Assembly (NCBI RefSeq): GCF_007995155.1
Contig: NZ_CP042593.1
Span: forward strand, 4,196,001-4,260,000
Origin: Cytobacillus dafuensis
GTDB taxonomy: Bacteria > Bacillota > Bacilli > Bacillales > Cytobacillaceae
Direction: 5' to 3'
DNA length: 64,000 nt
The notes under the pieces were generated by a model. It was not told where the DNA came from, searched no databases, and saw only the letters and a list, made by a program, of their open reading frames with translations. The translations under genes and the position numbers were made by a program. Below, one piece after another: positions 9,295 to 16,250 of the stretch (position 1 is the first letter of the stretch; each line of letters starts with the position of its first letter).

Positions 9295-9741
9295 CTAGAC
9301 CAGTTGCTTCGCCTCTTTATCAATCTCTTTAAAAAATTGACCAATAACCACTTTCGCTACCCCACTCATAACTCGCTGTCCAACAGAAGCTAGGATTCCT
9401 GTTAACTTCACATCTGCCAGACATTGAAGAATGGTTCCCTCCTCTGTTTCCAATAGAACCATTTCCGCGTCAGCATCAATCTCACCCGGCTTGCCCTTAC
9501 CAGTAACAAGCAGACGGTAAAACTCAGGCTCCTTCCTATCTACCTGGCGGACATCGCCTATAAATACTCCCTTAACTGGACCAATACTAATACCTAGCTC
9601 CGATTCAAAAACATTGTCCTCCACTTCAACAAATGACTTACAGCCTGGTAATGTTCTTTTCAACACCTCCTTATCTTGAATAGTTCTCCATAACACTTCT
9701 CTTGGGATACTCTTGAAAGTGTATGAATGCTCAATTTTCAA
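9295..9741 (-). CDS. coxG: CoxG family (SRPBCC) accessory protein
   Basis: This 148-residue START/SRPBCC-fold protein is of the CO dehydrogenase subunit G type, recognisable from TLPGCKSF near residue 33, GPVKGVFIGDV and the ending QRVMSGVAKVVIGQFFKEI. CoxG proteins accompany many molybdenum hydroxylases and may help anchor or recruit them at the membrane. The TTG at 9741 is preferred since AAGGAG lies eight bases before it, while the GTG at 9750 is only one base from that site. It is first in the coxG-S-L-M order, 32 bases before coxS. Confidence 0.87.
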   Translation of the reverse strand: MKIEHSYTFKSIPREVLWRTIQDKEVLKRTLPGCKSFVEVEDNVFESELGISIGPVKGVFIGDVRQVDRKEPEFYRLLVTGKGKPGEIDADAEMVLLETEEGTILQCLADVKLTGILASVGQRVMSGVAKVVIGQFFKEIDKEAKQLV

Positions 9742-9849
9742 AGCGATCACTCCTTAAAAACAGTTTTGATTCATATTCTTTTCTCATAATCATAATATTC
9801 AAATAATTAATCACAAACTTTGTTCGTAACGCTTCGGCTATTTGAAGCA

Positions 9850-10872
9850 TTAACCTCCGATATACGACATTTCAATTTTTTTACGATTCGCTTGATTCGT
9901 TTGTAATAACCGTTCATCAGAATATCGATCATAACGGCCTTTCCAAATCTCTATTATTCTATCTCTGATTTGAGTATCGCTAGCTTCTGAACGTAATAAC
10001 TCTCGTAGGTCAAATCCTTTCGTTGCAAATAGGCATAAATACAGTTGACCATCCGCTGATAACCGCGCTCTTGTACATGAACTGCAAAAAGAATCGGTCA
10101 CAGAAGAGATCACACCTATTTCTTCGTCTGTTCCTTTGTATCGATAACGCGAAGCTACCTCCCCAAAGTAATTAGGAACTATTGGTTCGAGTGGCATTTG
10201 TTCATGGATTAACTTGATCATTTCCTCTTTTGAAACAACCTTTTTTAAATCCCATCCATTGCAATTACCTACATCCATAAATTCAATGAAGCGCAAAACA
10301 TGGCCAGTTCCGCGAAAGTGTTGAGCCATAGGAATGATATCATGGTCATTAATTCCTCTTTGAACGACCATGTTTACTTTTACTTTCATCCCGACGGAAG
10401 CCGCAGCTTCAATCCCCTCTAACACATCTTTCACCTTGTACACTCGGCTGTTCAACTTATTGAATATGGCATCATCTAACGTATCGAGGCTAACATTAAT
10501 CCTCTTAAGACCTGCATCCTTTAACTTCTTGGCATACCCTTTAAGCAGCACCCCATTTGTAGTCAAAGAAATATCTTCGATTCCTTTTAAAGACAATAGA
10601 AGAGAGATGAGTCGAGGTAAGTCATTTCTCATTAAGGGCTCTCCGCCTGTAATTCGAAGCTTCTTAACCCCAAGTTGTGTAAAGATTGATGCTAATCGCT
10701 CGATTTCTTCAAAGTTTAACAATTGCTGCTTCGGTAAAAAAACATGATCTCGTCCAAAAATCTCCTCCGGCATGCAATATTGGCATCTAAAATTACATCG
10801 ATCTGTTACCGATATTCGCAAATCCCGAAGCGGCCGTGCAAATTGATCATGAATAGGATACATTTTAGACAT
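9850..10872 (-). CDS. moaA: GTP 3',8-cyclase, molybdenum cofactor biosynthesis
   Basis: This 340-residue radical SAM enzyme carries out the first step of molybdopterin synthesis. The first cluster motif is CNFRCQYC (Cys 26, 30, 33), followed by [15 protein letters not shown]. The second cluster site is [19 protein letters not shown], and the protein ends in the Gly-Gly tail usual for MoaA. The start is the ATG at 10872, with AAGGAG seven bases before it. An open frame continues upstream to 11088 for 72 more codons, but that part is read through a dispersed repeat (10890-11138) and is not homologous to MoaA. Its position between pxpA and the cox operon supports a dedicated cofactor supply for the hydroxylase. 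Confidence 0.95.
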   Translation of the reverse strand: MSKMYPIHDQFARPLRDLRISVTDRCNFRCQYCMPEEIFGRDHVFLPKQQLLNFEEIERLASIFTQLGVKKLRITGGEPLMRNDLPRLISLLLSLKGIEDISLTTNGVLLKGYAKKLKDAGLKRINVSLDTLDDAIFNKLNSRVYKVKDVLEGIEAAASVGMKVKVNMVVQRGINDHDIIPMAQHFRGTGHVLRFIEFMDVGNCNGWDLKKVVSKEEMIKLIHEQMPLEPIVPNYFGEVASRYRYKGTDEEIGVISSVTDSFCSSCTRARLSADGQLYLCLFATKGFDLRELLRSEASDTQIRDRIIEIWKGRYDRYSDERLLQTNQANRKKIEMSYIGG

Positions 10873-10889
10873 GACTACACTCCTTTTTA

Positions 10890-11138
10890 AAGAAAACTCG
10901 CCGATTGGCGAGCCTTGAAAAGGCGAAGACAGAGGCGTATTTGCACTTATCGCGCTCATATATGCCACTTCCTCCCAAAAGCTTCTCTTTTGGTCGTGCG
11001 ATGTATCTCTGACGAAGCTTTCCTTATCCTGTGGCATTCTCCCGACTAGGACATCCTGTCCGTCGTACTTAATTCCTAAAATCGGCAACTACGTCGAATC
11101 ATTTTCTGCGCTGGCAATTTATACTTTCTTAACGTGTA
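10890..11138. repeat. dispersed repeat, family C, copy 1, with a nested family B element
   Basis: The outer element begins AAAGAAAACTCGCCGATT (hairpin CTCGCC-GATT-GGCGAG) and ends TTTATACTTTCTTAACGT. It matches 44323-44456 base for base over most of its length. Relative to that copy it contains an extra 115 bases (10951-11065) between GCACTTAT and TACTTAATTCC. The element fills the gap between pxpA and moaA and contributes an artificial N-terminal extension to the moaA frame. Confidence 0.85.
10951..11065. repeat. nested family B repeat module
   Basis: This segment begins CGCGCTCAT and ends GACTAGGACATCCTGTCCGTCG. A shortened form with the same ends occurs at 15782-15839. The middle (CCTCCCAAAAG ... 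CTTTCCTT-TCCTGTGGCA) recurs inside the family A element at 11960-12060. Confidence 0.75.
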
Positions 11139-11146
11139 AGAAAGGA

Positions 11147-11911
11147 CTAAATCATACTTTTAATCGAAACAATCTCGACGCCGCCCTCTTTTAAAGCTTC
11201 TACGATTTTTTTGGCCAAAATAGGAGCACCTGGTGTGTCCCCGTGAATGCATATGGTTTCTGCTTTAATGGAAACATCTTTTCCATCGTAAGTGATGACT
11301 CTTTCTTCTTTGACCATTCGGACAACTCTCTGCGCCATCGCTTCATAATCAGTGATTTGTGTACCTTTCCTCGTCAGTACAATAGATCCATTTTCTGTAT
11401 GCTCTCGGTCTGCATAGGCTTCTTTAGCAACTGGCACTCCCATTTTTATCGCTTCTTCCATTACCTCAGACTGGTTAAGAGCAAAGATTATCATTTTCGG
11501 GTCAATCGCATGAATTGTTTCTAATATCGCCCGAGCTAATGCTTTATCTTCCGCTGCTTTCATAAATAAGGCTCCGTGCGGTTTACAATGCTGAATTCGA
11601 ACATTTTCTGCAGAACAGAACTCTCTTAATGCACCTACTTGATACATAACATAATCTTTAATTTCGGATGGCGTACAAGTCATATAACGACGGCCAAAAC
11701 CCAATAGATCGGGAAATCCCGGATGAGCGCCAATTCCTACATCATATTTCTTAGCAAGCTCCACCGTCTTTCTCATGACATGCGGATCTCCAGCATGGAA
11801 GCCACATGCAATATTAGCCGAAGTAATATACTTCATCATCTCTTCATCATTGCCCAATTCATAAAGGCCGAAGCTTTCACCCATATCACAGTTCAAATCA
11901 ACTTTAAACAT
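11147..11911 (-). CDS. pxpA: 5-oxoprolinase subunit A (LamB/YcsF family)
   Basis: This 254-residue protein opens with the family signature VDLNCDMGESFG and continues with SANIACGFHAGDP, GAHPGFPDLLGFGRR, CKPHGALF and CIHGDTPGA. PxpA/YcsF proteins join PxpB and PxpC in ATP-dependent hydrolysis of 5-oxoproline. GAGGTG lies six bases before the ATG. It is the last gene of the order pxpB-pxpC-accB-accC-pxpA, separated from accC by a 282-base gap filled by a repeat. The close link with a biotin carboxylase suggests the ring-opening complex may here depend on biotin, which is inference. Confidence 0.93.
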   Translation of the reverse strand: MFKVDLNCDMGESFGLYELGNDEEMMKYITSANIACGFHAGDPHVMRKTVELAKKYDVGIGAHPGFPDLLGFGRRYMTCTPSEIKDYVMYQVGALREFCSAENVRIQHCKPHGALFMKAAEDKALARAILETIHAIDPKMIIFALNQSEVMEEAIKMGVPVAKEAYADREHTENGSIVLTRKGTQITDYEAMAQRVVRMVKEERVITYDGKDVSIKAETICIHGDTPGAPILAKKIVEALKEGGVEIVSIKSMI

Positions 11912-11931
11912 CGTGTCACCTCATTAGAAAA

Positions 11932-12193
11932 GCGCAAGGCGCCTTGATAATATAGGAACGCAGGCTAAATACGCCACGTCCTCCCAAAAGCAGAGCTCTT
12001 GGTCTTGCGATGTGTCGCTGTCGCAGCTTTCCTTGTCCTGTGGCAACGCCTGCATGACCCACATCCTGTTGACCTCAAGCATAAGACGAGCCGGCATGAA
12101 GGTTGTTCTTTAACCTTCGTGACGGATTGGCTTAGACCCGTGAGCCGATGGCGCCTGGCGCTAGACATTTCTCAAACTAGAAAAAGTTATACT
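11932..12193. repeat. dispersed intergenic repeat, family A, copy 2, carrying family B sequence
   Basis: It begins AGAAAAGCGCAAGGCGCC and shares CATAAGACG-GCCG ... GTTGTTCTTTAACCTTC ... GGCGCT-GCTAGACATTTCTC and GTTATACTTT with copy 1 (5327-5539). The middle (about 11960-12060) is instead family B sequence. As in copy 1, its end abuts a stop codon (accC). Open frames across it are not credible genes. Confidence 0.8.
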
Positions 12194-13549
12194 TTATTCT
12201 TTAACTAATTGACCTTTATTTTTCTCCAGAAATGCAGTCGTATAGCTGCCATCCATAAACTGATCGTTTCTCATTATTTTTTTGAGAAGCAGCAGATTTG
12301 TTTTCACTCCATGTATATCAATCTCTTCAAGCACTTTTTGCATTTTTGCAAGAGCATGATCACGAGATATGCCGTGAACAATAATTTTTCCAATCATCGG
12401 GTCATAAAAAGGGGTAACCGCACTGCCGTTTATGTAGCCAAAGTCAAATCTTGCCTCATTTTCTGGCAATTCCAAACTGGAAATGACCCCTGGACTTGGG
12501 AAGAACGTATAAGGATCTTCCGCATAAAGTCTGCATTCAATCGCGTGACCTGTTTGATTGATCTCTTCCTGTGTAACAGCTAATGGTTTTTTAGCAGCAA
12601 TCTTCAGCTGCCATTCAACTAAGTCCAGCCCTGTTATTTCTTCCGTTACTGGATGTTCAACTTGCAGACGGGTGTTCATTTCAAGGAAATAGAAATTTTT
12701 GTTTTCATCAAAAATAAATTCCATTGTTCCTACATTCGTATAATTGATTTGCTCTACACCACGAACGGCGGCTTCCAACAGCTCTTTTCTCAGGGCATCA
12801 TCCAAAAATGGCGATGGGCTTTCCTCAATCACCTTTTGATTTCGGCGTTGCACTGAACATTCTCTTTCAAACAGATGCAAAACATTTCCATAAGTATCCG
12901 CGACGATTTGCACTTCAATATGGCGGGGATTCAAAATCCATTTTTCTAAAAAAACAGTGCCATCATTAAAAAATGAATTCGCTTTTTGCTTCGTCCCATC
13001 AAATACCTTTATTAACTCTTCTTGATCATGAACAAGCTGCATTCCGATACCGCCACCGCCAGCACTTGCTTTTAGCATCAACGGGTAGCCAAGCTCATTC
13101 GCAACCAGTACTGCTTCCTCTACAGAATCAAGGCTTCTATCTGTACCCGGTACTACCTTCACACCTGCTTTTTGCATTTGAACACGAGCCTCAAGCTTGC
13201 TGCCCATTAGGCGTATTGTTTCTGCAGAAGGACCGATGAAGACAATATTCTCTTCTTCACAACGGCGTACAAATTCTGGGTTTTCAGATAAGAAGCCATA
13301 CCCAGGATGAATGGCATCGGCATTTGTTTTCTTTGCTACCTGAATGACTTTTTCTACATTAAGATAGCTCTTTTTCGCTTGAGCTGGACCGATGCAAACG
13401 GCCTCAGTTGCCTCACTAACATGTGGCGCCTCAGCATCAGCTTCAGAATAAACAGCGACTGTATCGATACCAAGCTTTTTGCAGGTGCGAATGATTCTCC
13501 TCGCAATTTCTCCTCTGTTTGCAATTAGCACCTTTCGAAAATAGCTCAT
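12194..13549 (-). CDS. accC: biotin carboxylase subunit (AccC family)
   Basis: This 451-residue ATP-grasp enzyme is of the acetyl-CoA carboxylase biotin carboxylase type. It opens KVLIANRGEIARRIIRTCKK, then shows DAIHPGYGFLSENPEF, the Gly-rich ATP loop ASAGGGGIGM, HIEVQIVAD, ERECSVQRRNQKVIEESPSP and MNTRLQVEHPVTEEITG, and has the usual full length. It carboxylates biotin on the carrier encoded 98 bases upstream (13648-13896). Its place between accB and pxpA, with pxpB/pxpC before it, indicates a dedicated enzyme of the cyclic-amide pathway rather than the housekeeping fatty-acid enzyme. The start has GGAGG upstream. Confidence 0.93.
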   Translation of the reverse strand: MSYFRKVLIANRGEIARRIIRTCKKLGIDTVAVYSEADAEAPHVSEATEAVCIGPAQAKKSYLNVEKVIQVAKKTNADAIHPGYGFLSENPEFVRRCEEENIVFIGPSAETIRLMGSKLEARVQMQKAGVKVVPGTDRSLDSVEEAVLVANELGYPLMLKASAGGGGIGMQLVHDQEELIKVFDGTKQKANSFFNDGTVFLEKWILNPRHIEVQIVADTYGNVLHLFERECSVQRRNQKVIEESPSPFLDDALRKELLEAAVRGVEQINYTNVGTMEFIFDENKNFYFLEMNTRLQVEHPVTEEITGLDLVEWQLKIAAKKPLAVTQEEINQTGHAIECRLYAEDPYTFFPSPGVISSLELPENEARFDFGYINGSAVTPFYDPMIGKIIVHGISRDHALAKMQKVLEEIDIHGVKTNLLLLKKIMRNDQFMDGSYTTAFLEKNKGQLVKE

Positions 13550-13647
13550 CTTCCCTTTATCCTCCTCATCACAAAGGCTTTGTTACATCAAAATGCTGTT
13601 ATGGCATCCTTCAGCCATATTCATTATCACAGCTTCCACAAATATGT

Positions 13648-13896
13648 TTACTGTTCGATGATGACAGCTATTTCCTGACCTGCATCGAGAAGGTCTTCGT
13701 CCTCAACAAAGAATTGTGCAAGGACTCCCTCTGTTTCCGCTTTAATTTCATAAAAATTTTTCATCACTTCCACTAGGGCAATTACGTCTCCTGCCTTAAC
13801 CGAATCTCCTTCTTTTACATATACATCCTTATCAGGAGCTGGTTTACGGTAAAATACTCCTGGAATAGGGGTTAGCACTGTTTTTTGCTCAGCCAT
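13648..13896 (-). CDS. accB: biotin carboxyl carrier protein, short form
   Basis: This 82-residue protein is a single biotinyl/lipoyl domain, shorter than housekeeping AccB. The biotinylation site reads VEVMKNFYEI with Lys 46, in place of the more common EAMKM. It opens PIPGVFYRKPAPDKDVYV. It overlaps the end of pxpC by eight bases and has AAGGAGGAG before the ATG. It should be the biotin carrier for the AccC at 12194-13549, with PxpB/PxpC as the likely carboxyltransferase-like partner. Confidence 0.9.
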   Translation of the reverse strand: MAEQKTVLTPIPGVFYRKPAPDKDVYVKEGDSVKAGDVIALVEVMKNFYEIKAETEGVLAQFFVEDEDLLDAGQEIAVIIEQ

Positions 13897-14887
13897 TTTT
13901 TACTCCTCCTTTATGTCCTAAAACTTGCTGCTTCATTTGATTGATTTTGCCTTGATATTCTTTTCGTATCTCAAGAGCTTTGTGAATATTCACAGCCACA
14001 AACCGAACCTTTTCATTCGTTTTGATTTGGGCCATCTTATCTAAGTCCGTACTAATAATGGTACAAATCGTCGCATACCCTCCGCCTGTCACCGCATCGT
14101 TTAACAAAGCAATCGGTTCGACGCCATCTGGTACCTGGATGGACCCAATTGGATAGCCTAGGTCAACAACATTTGATGGATTGCTGCCTGCTCCAAATGG
14201 CTGTTCTCGCTCAACAAAATTCAAGCGTTCTCCTTTAAAACGATAACCAACCCGGTTCGCTTCTGGAGTAACTGTCCAGTCAATAGAGAAAAAGCGTTCC
14301 TTACTCTCTTCCGTTAAACGATAACTGCACAATCCTAAAACAACACGGATCTCATTTGTTTTTGAAAACGTCGGAATGAGTTCATCACTAATACGGGTTC
14401 CAACGGCTATCTCTGATTCGTTTTCTCCGCCGATTTTCAATTCATCTCCTGCTTGAAGAGCACGTCCTTCAAAGCCACCAATGCCACACAATGTGTAGGT
14501 AGACCGTGATTCCATGATCAGCGGTACATCAATCCCGCCAGAAACGGCTAAATATACACGAGCTCCTTGTTTAATAAAATCAAATGACAGTACATCGCCA
14601 GCCTTGACCGCTAGTGTCTCCCACATAGGAACTGACTGACCATTGATTTTTGGCGGCATCTCTCCTCCCGTAATGGCAACGTTTACATCTTGTTGAAATT
14701 CTAAGACTGGTCCCATATAGGTGATCTCGAGAACGGCAGCATGATCCTTGTTTCCAACGAGTAAATTACTTGCCAGGTAAGAATATTTATCCATTGCACC
14801 GGATGGAGGCATTCCCACTTCATAATGACCAATTCTGCCGTGATCTTGAACAGTTGTTTGAAGCCCAGGATTAATCACTTTAATCAT
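13889..14887 (-). CDS. pxpC: 5-oxoprolinase subunit C / biotin-dependent carboxyltransferase family (KipA-like)
   Basis: This 332-residue protein opens IKVINPGLQTTVQDHGRIGHYEVGMPPSGAMDKYS and carries AVSGGIDVPLIMESRSTYTLCGIGGFEGRALQAGD and PFGAGSNPSNVVDLGYPIGSIQVP, the KipA/PxpC carboxyltransferase signatures. It is complete, unlike the copy cut at the left edge. The ATG overlaps the pxpB stop as ATGA, so the pair is translationally coupled. With the biotin carrier and biotin carboxylase next in the operon, a biotin-dependent ring-opening reaction is plausible. 5-Oxoproline is the best-known substrate of the family. Confidence 0.93.
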   Translation of the reverse strand: MIKVINPGLQTTVQDHGRIGHYEVGMPPSGAMDKYSYLASNLLVGNKDHAAVLEITYMGPVLEFQQDVNVAITGGEMPPKINGQSVPMWETLAVKAGDVLSFDFIKQGARVYLAVSGGIDVPLIMESRSTYTLCGIGGFEGRALQAGDELKIGGENESEIAVGTRISDELIPTFSKTNEIRVVLGLCSYRLTEESKERFFSIDWTVTPEANRVGYRFKGERLNFVEREQPFGAGSNPSNVVDLGYPIGSIQVPDGVEPIALLNDAVTGGGYATICTIISTDLDKMAQIKTNEKVRFVAVNIHKALEIRKEYQGKINQMKQQVLGHKGGVKNG

Positions 14888-15753
14888 GCGTACAGCCTCC
14901 TTAGCACGGAATCTGAAAATGCTTTTGGATTTTCAAGTACCTCTTGCGGTTTAAAGGTTATTTCCTTTGTTAAATAACGGAAATCTCCATTTTCAACTTC
15001 TCTTCGAATTTCCTCGTATTCTTCCATCGAAATGCTTCGATATCTGAAAACATCCCCTTGTCTAGGGAAGGTCATCGATTCTTTGAAATCATGCAAACGC
15101 TGTTCTTTTTCAAAAATCGGTGCTGCTGCAGTGCCAAACAATTGATACCCCCCTGCACCTTGTACCGGGTAAATAACAGCAAATGCACCTCCAAATCCAA
15201 ATGCTCTCTCAGGCGTATACGTTCGAGGACGAACATATTTCGGCGCTTCGATTTGCTGCTCATTCGGAACCATTTGATAGCACCATGGCAAACCCGGAAC
15301 AAAACCAATCATTGAGACGAGATAAGGACTATCCGTAATGGCTTTGATTAGCTCTTCTTTTGATGGAAAGCCGTTAGTACGGGCCACATATTCAAGATCT
15401 GTCGCTGTTGGGTCCTGATGTCGGTCTCTAAAACGCATCAACGCTTCATGCGTCCAAGGATCTTCGAATAAAATCGGAACATCAACTGCACGGGCTGTAA
15501 TTTCAAAATTCTCTAAGGACACCTCTTGTTCAAGTTCTTTCAATTTTGAAATTAATTCGTCAGGGTGAATGATATCTGGATTAAAACGAATCATATAGGA
15601 AGCATTTGAGGGGCAAATATCCAGTATTCCAGGTAGCTTTTCCTCTCTTAAAGTCTTTGTAATGGCCATTGCCTGAAAATTCGTTTCCAGGCTCATTGCC
15701 TCAGATAGTTCAACAAAAATAAACTCGTCACCGCCATATTCATAACGGGCCAA
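14884..15753 (-). CDS. pxpB: 5-oxoprolinase subunit B (KipI-like carboxyltransferase subunit)
   Basis: This 289-residue protein has the KipI/PxpB signatures YGGDEFIFVELSE, CPSNASYMIRFNPD, SMIGFVPGLPWCYQ, PRTYTPERAFGFGGAFAVIYP and RQGDVFRYRSI. It is the first gene of the pxpB-pxpC-accB-accC-pxpA operon. The TTG start has AGGTGA about seven bases before it. A sigma-54 promoter lies roughly 100 bases upstream (15851-15867) with two enhancer-type palindromes behind it, so expression should depend on one of the two sigma-54 activators in this window. It is the second PxpB here; the first is at 382-1266. Confidence 0.93.
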   Translation of the reverse strand: MARYEYGGDEFIFVELSEAMSLETNFQAMAITKTLREEKLPGILDICPSNASYMIRFNPDIIHPDELISKLKELEQEVSLENFEITARAVDVPILFEDPWTHEALMRFRDRHQDPTATDLEYVARTNGFPSKEELIKAITDSPYLVSMIGFVPGLPWCYQMVPNEQQIEAPKYVRPRTYTPERAFGFGGAFAVIYPVQGAGGYQLFGTAAAPIFEKEQRLHDFKESMTFPRQGDVFRYRSISMEEYEEIRREVENGDFRYLTKEITFKPQEVLENPKAFSDSVLRRLYA

Positions 15754-15781
15754 CGGACTTCACCTCACTATAAGTATTTAT

Positions 15782-15839
15782 CGCGCTCATGAACACCACA
15801 TTCTATGGCATTCGCCCGACTAGGACTTCATGTCCCTCG
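15782..15839. repeat. shortened family B repeat
   Basis: It begins CGCGCTCAT and ends GACTAGGACTTCATGTCCCTCG, the same ends as the nested module at 10951-11065 but with the middle deleted. Its right end falls about 12 bases from the -12 element, where transcription of the pxp operon should begin, so the element forms the start of the leader RNA. Confidence 0.65.
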
Positions 15840-15850
15840 AACTATTAATA

Positions 15851-15867
15851 TTGCAATTTCCATGCCA
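15851..15867 (-). promoter_or_regulatory. sigma-54 (-24/-12) promoter of the pxpB-pxpC-accB-accC-pxpA operon
   Basis: The minus strand reads TGGCAT-GGAAA-TTGCAA, with GG and GC separated by the invariant 12 bases. It matches the sigma-54 consensus TGGCAC-N5-TTGCW at all key positions. It faces the TTG start of pxpB about 100 bases away. Confidence 0.85.
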
Positions 15868-15929
15868 GTTTTATATTTATTGATTTTTCAGATTATTAGT
15901 TGGTGTGGCATTATAAAAGCATTAATATC

Positions 15930-15964
15930 TTTCAAAATTGAAAGTTTATGTTTCATTATTGAAA
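15930..15964. promoter_or_regulatory. paired enhancer (UAS) sites for a sigma-54 activator
   Basis: Two 14-base palindromes of the form TTTCAWWATTGAAA lie at 15930-15943 and 15951-15964. Their centres are 21 bases apart, two helical turns. They sit about 65-95 bases upstream of the -24 element, the usual place for enhancer-binding protein sites. Confidence 0.65.
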
Positions 15965-16000
15965 GTGTATGAAGGATTTTTTTCTGAAAAATAATTTAGT

Positions 16001-16172
16001 TGCGGATATCTATTCGGAAGTGGCGGATATATTGGAAAAGTAGCGGATATATTAGGAAACTTGCGGATATCTATTCAAAAGTAGCGGATAAGTACTTAAC
16101 TGACCGATATATCTTAAAAAGTGACCGATATAACTAAAAAAGTATCCGAAAAATTTTAAAATCTGACCGATA
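16001..16172. repeat. helically phased short repeat (GCGGATAT / GACCGATAT)
   Basis: GCGGATA occurs at 16002, 16023, 16043, 16063 and 16084. It is followed by the related GACCGATAT at 16102, 16123 and 16165, with a decayed unit at 16144. The spacing is 20-21 bases almost throughout, that is two turns of the helix. No coding frame explains it. Confidence 0.75.
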
Positions 16173-16197
16173 TCTATGGAAGTAGCCATAAAAATTG

Positions 16198-16242
16198 AAA
16201 AAAAGACTGCAACATCCTTTATTTAAAAGAGATATTGCAGTC
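16198..16242 (-). terminator. intrinsic terminator of the ALDH gene
   Basis: GACTGCAACATC (16205-16216) pairs with GATATTGCAGTC (16231-16242) with one wobble. On the minus strand the stem is followed by seven T. It lies just after the ALDH stop codon. Confidence 0.88.
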
Positions 16243-16250
16243 ATTTTTAA

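Larger units (their letters stand above)
15754..16250. other. 497-base regulatory region between pxpB and ALDH
   Basis: No gene is visible. From left to right it holds a shortened family B repeat (15782-15839), a sigma-54 promoter on the minus strand (15851-15867), two palindromes 21 bases apart (15930-15964), a helically phased short repeat (16001-16172) and the terminator of the ALDH gene (16198-16242). Confidence 0.8.

Noticed and set aside
5540..9741. Aerobic carbon monoxide dehydrogenase
   Set aside because: CoxL lacks the AYxCSFR loop needed for the copper-molybdenum centre.
9850..11088. A 412-residue MoaA starting MPILGIKY
   Set aside because: The first 72 codons are read through a repeat element, and the internal ATG at 10872 has an ideal ribosome site and gives the normal MoaA length.
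11965..12168. 67-residue minus-strand frame
   Set aside because: It lies inside the repeat between accC and pxpA; its composition (very Ser/Arg/Cys-rich) is unlike the neighbouring genes.
16001..16172. CRISPR array
   Set aside because: The repeated unit is only about 8-9 bases, units are 20-21 bases apart, the between-unit sequences are similar to each other, and no cas gene is present.
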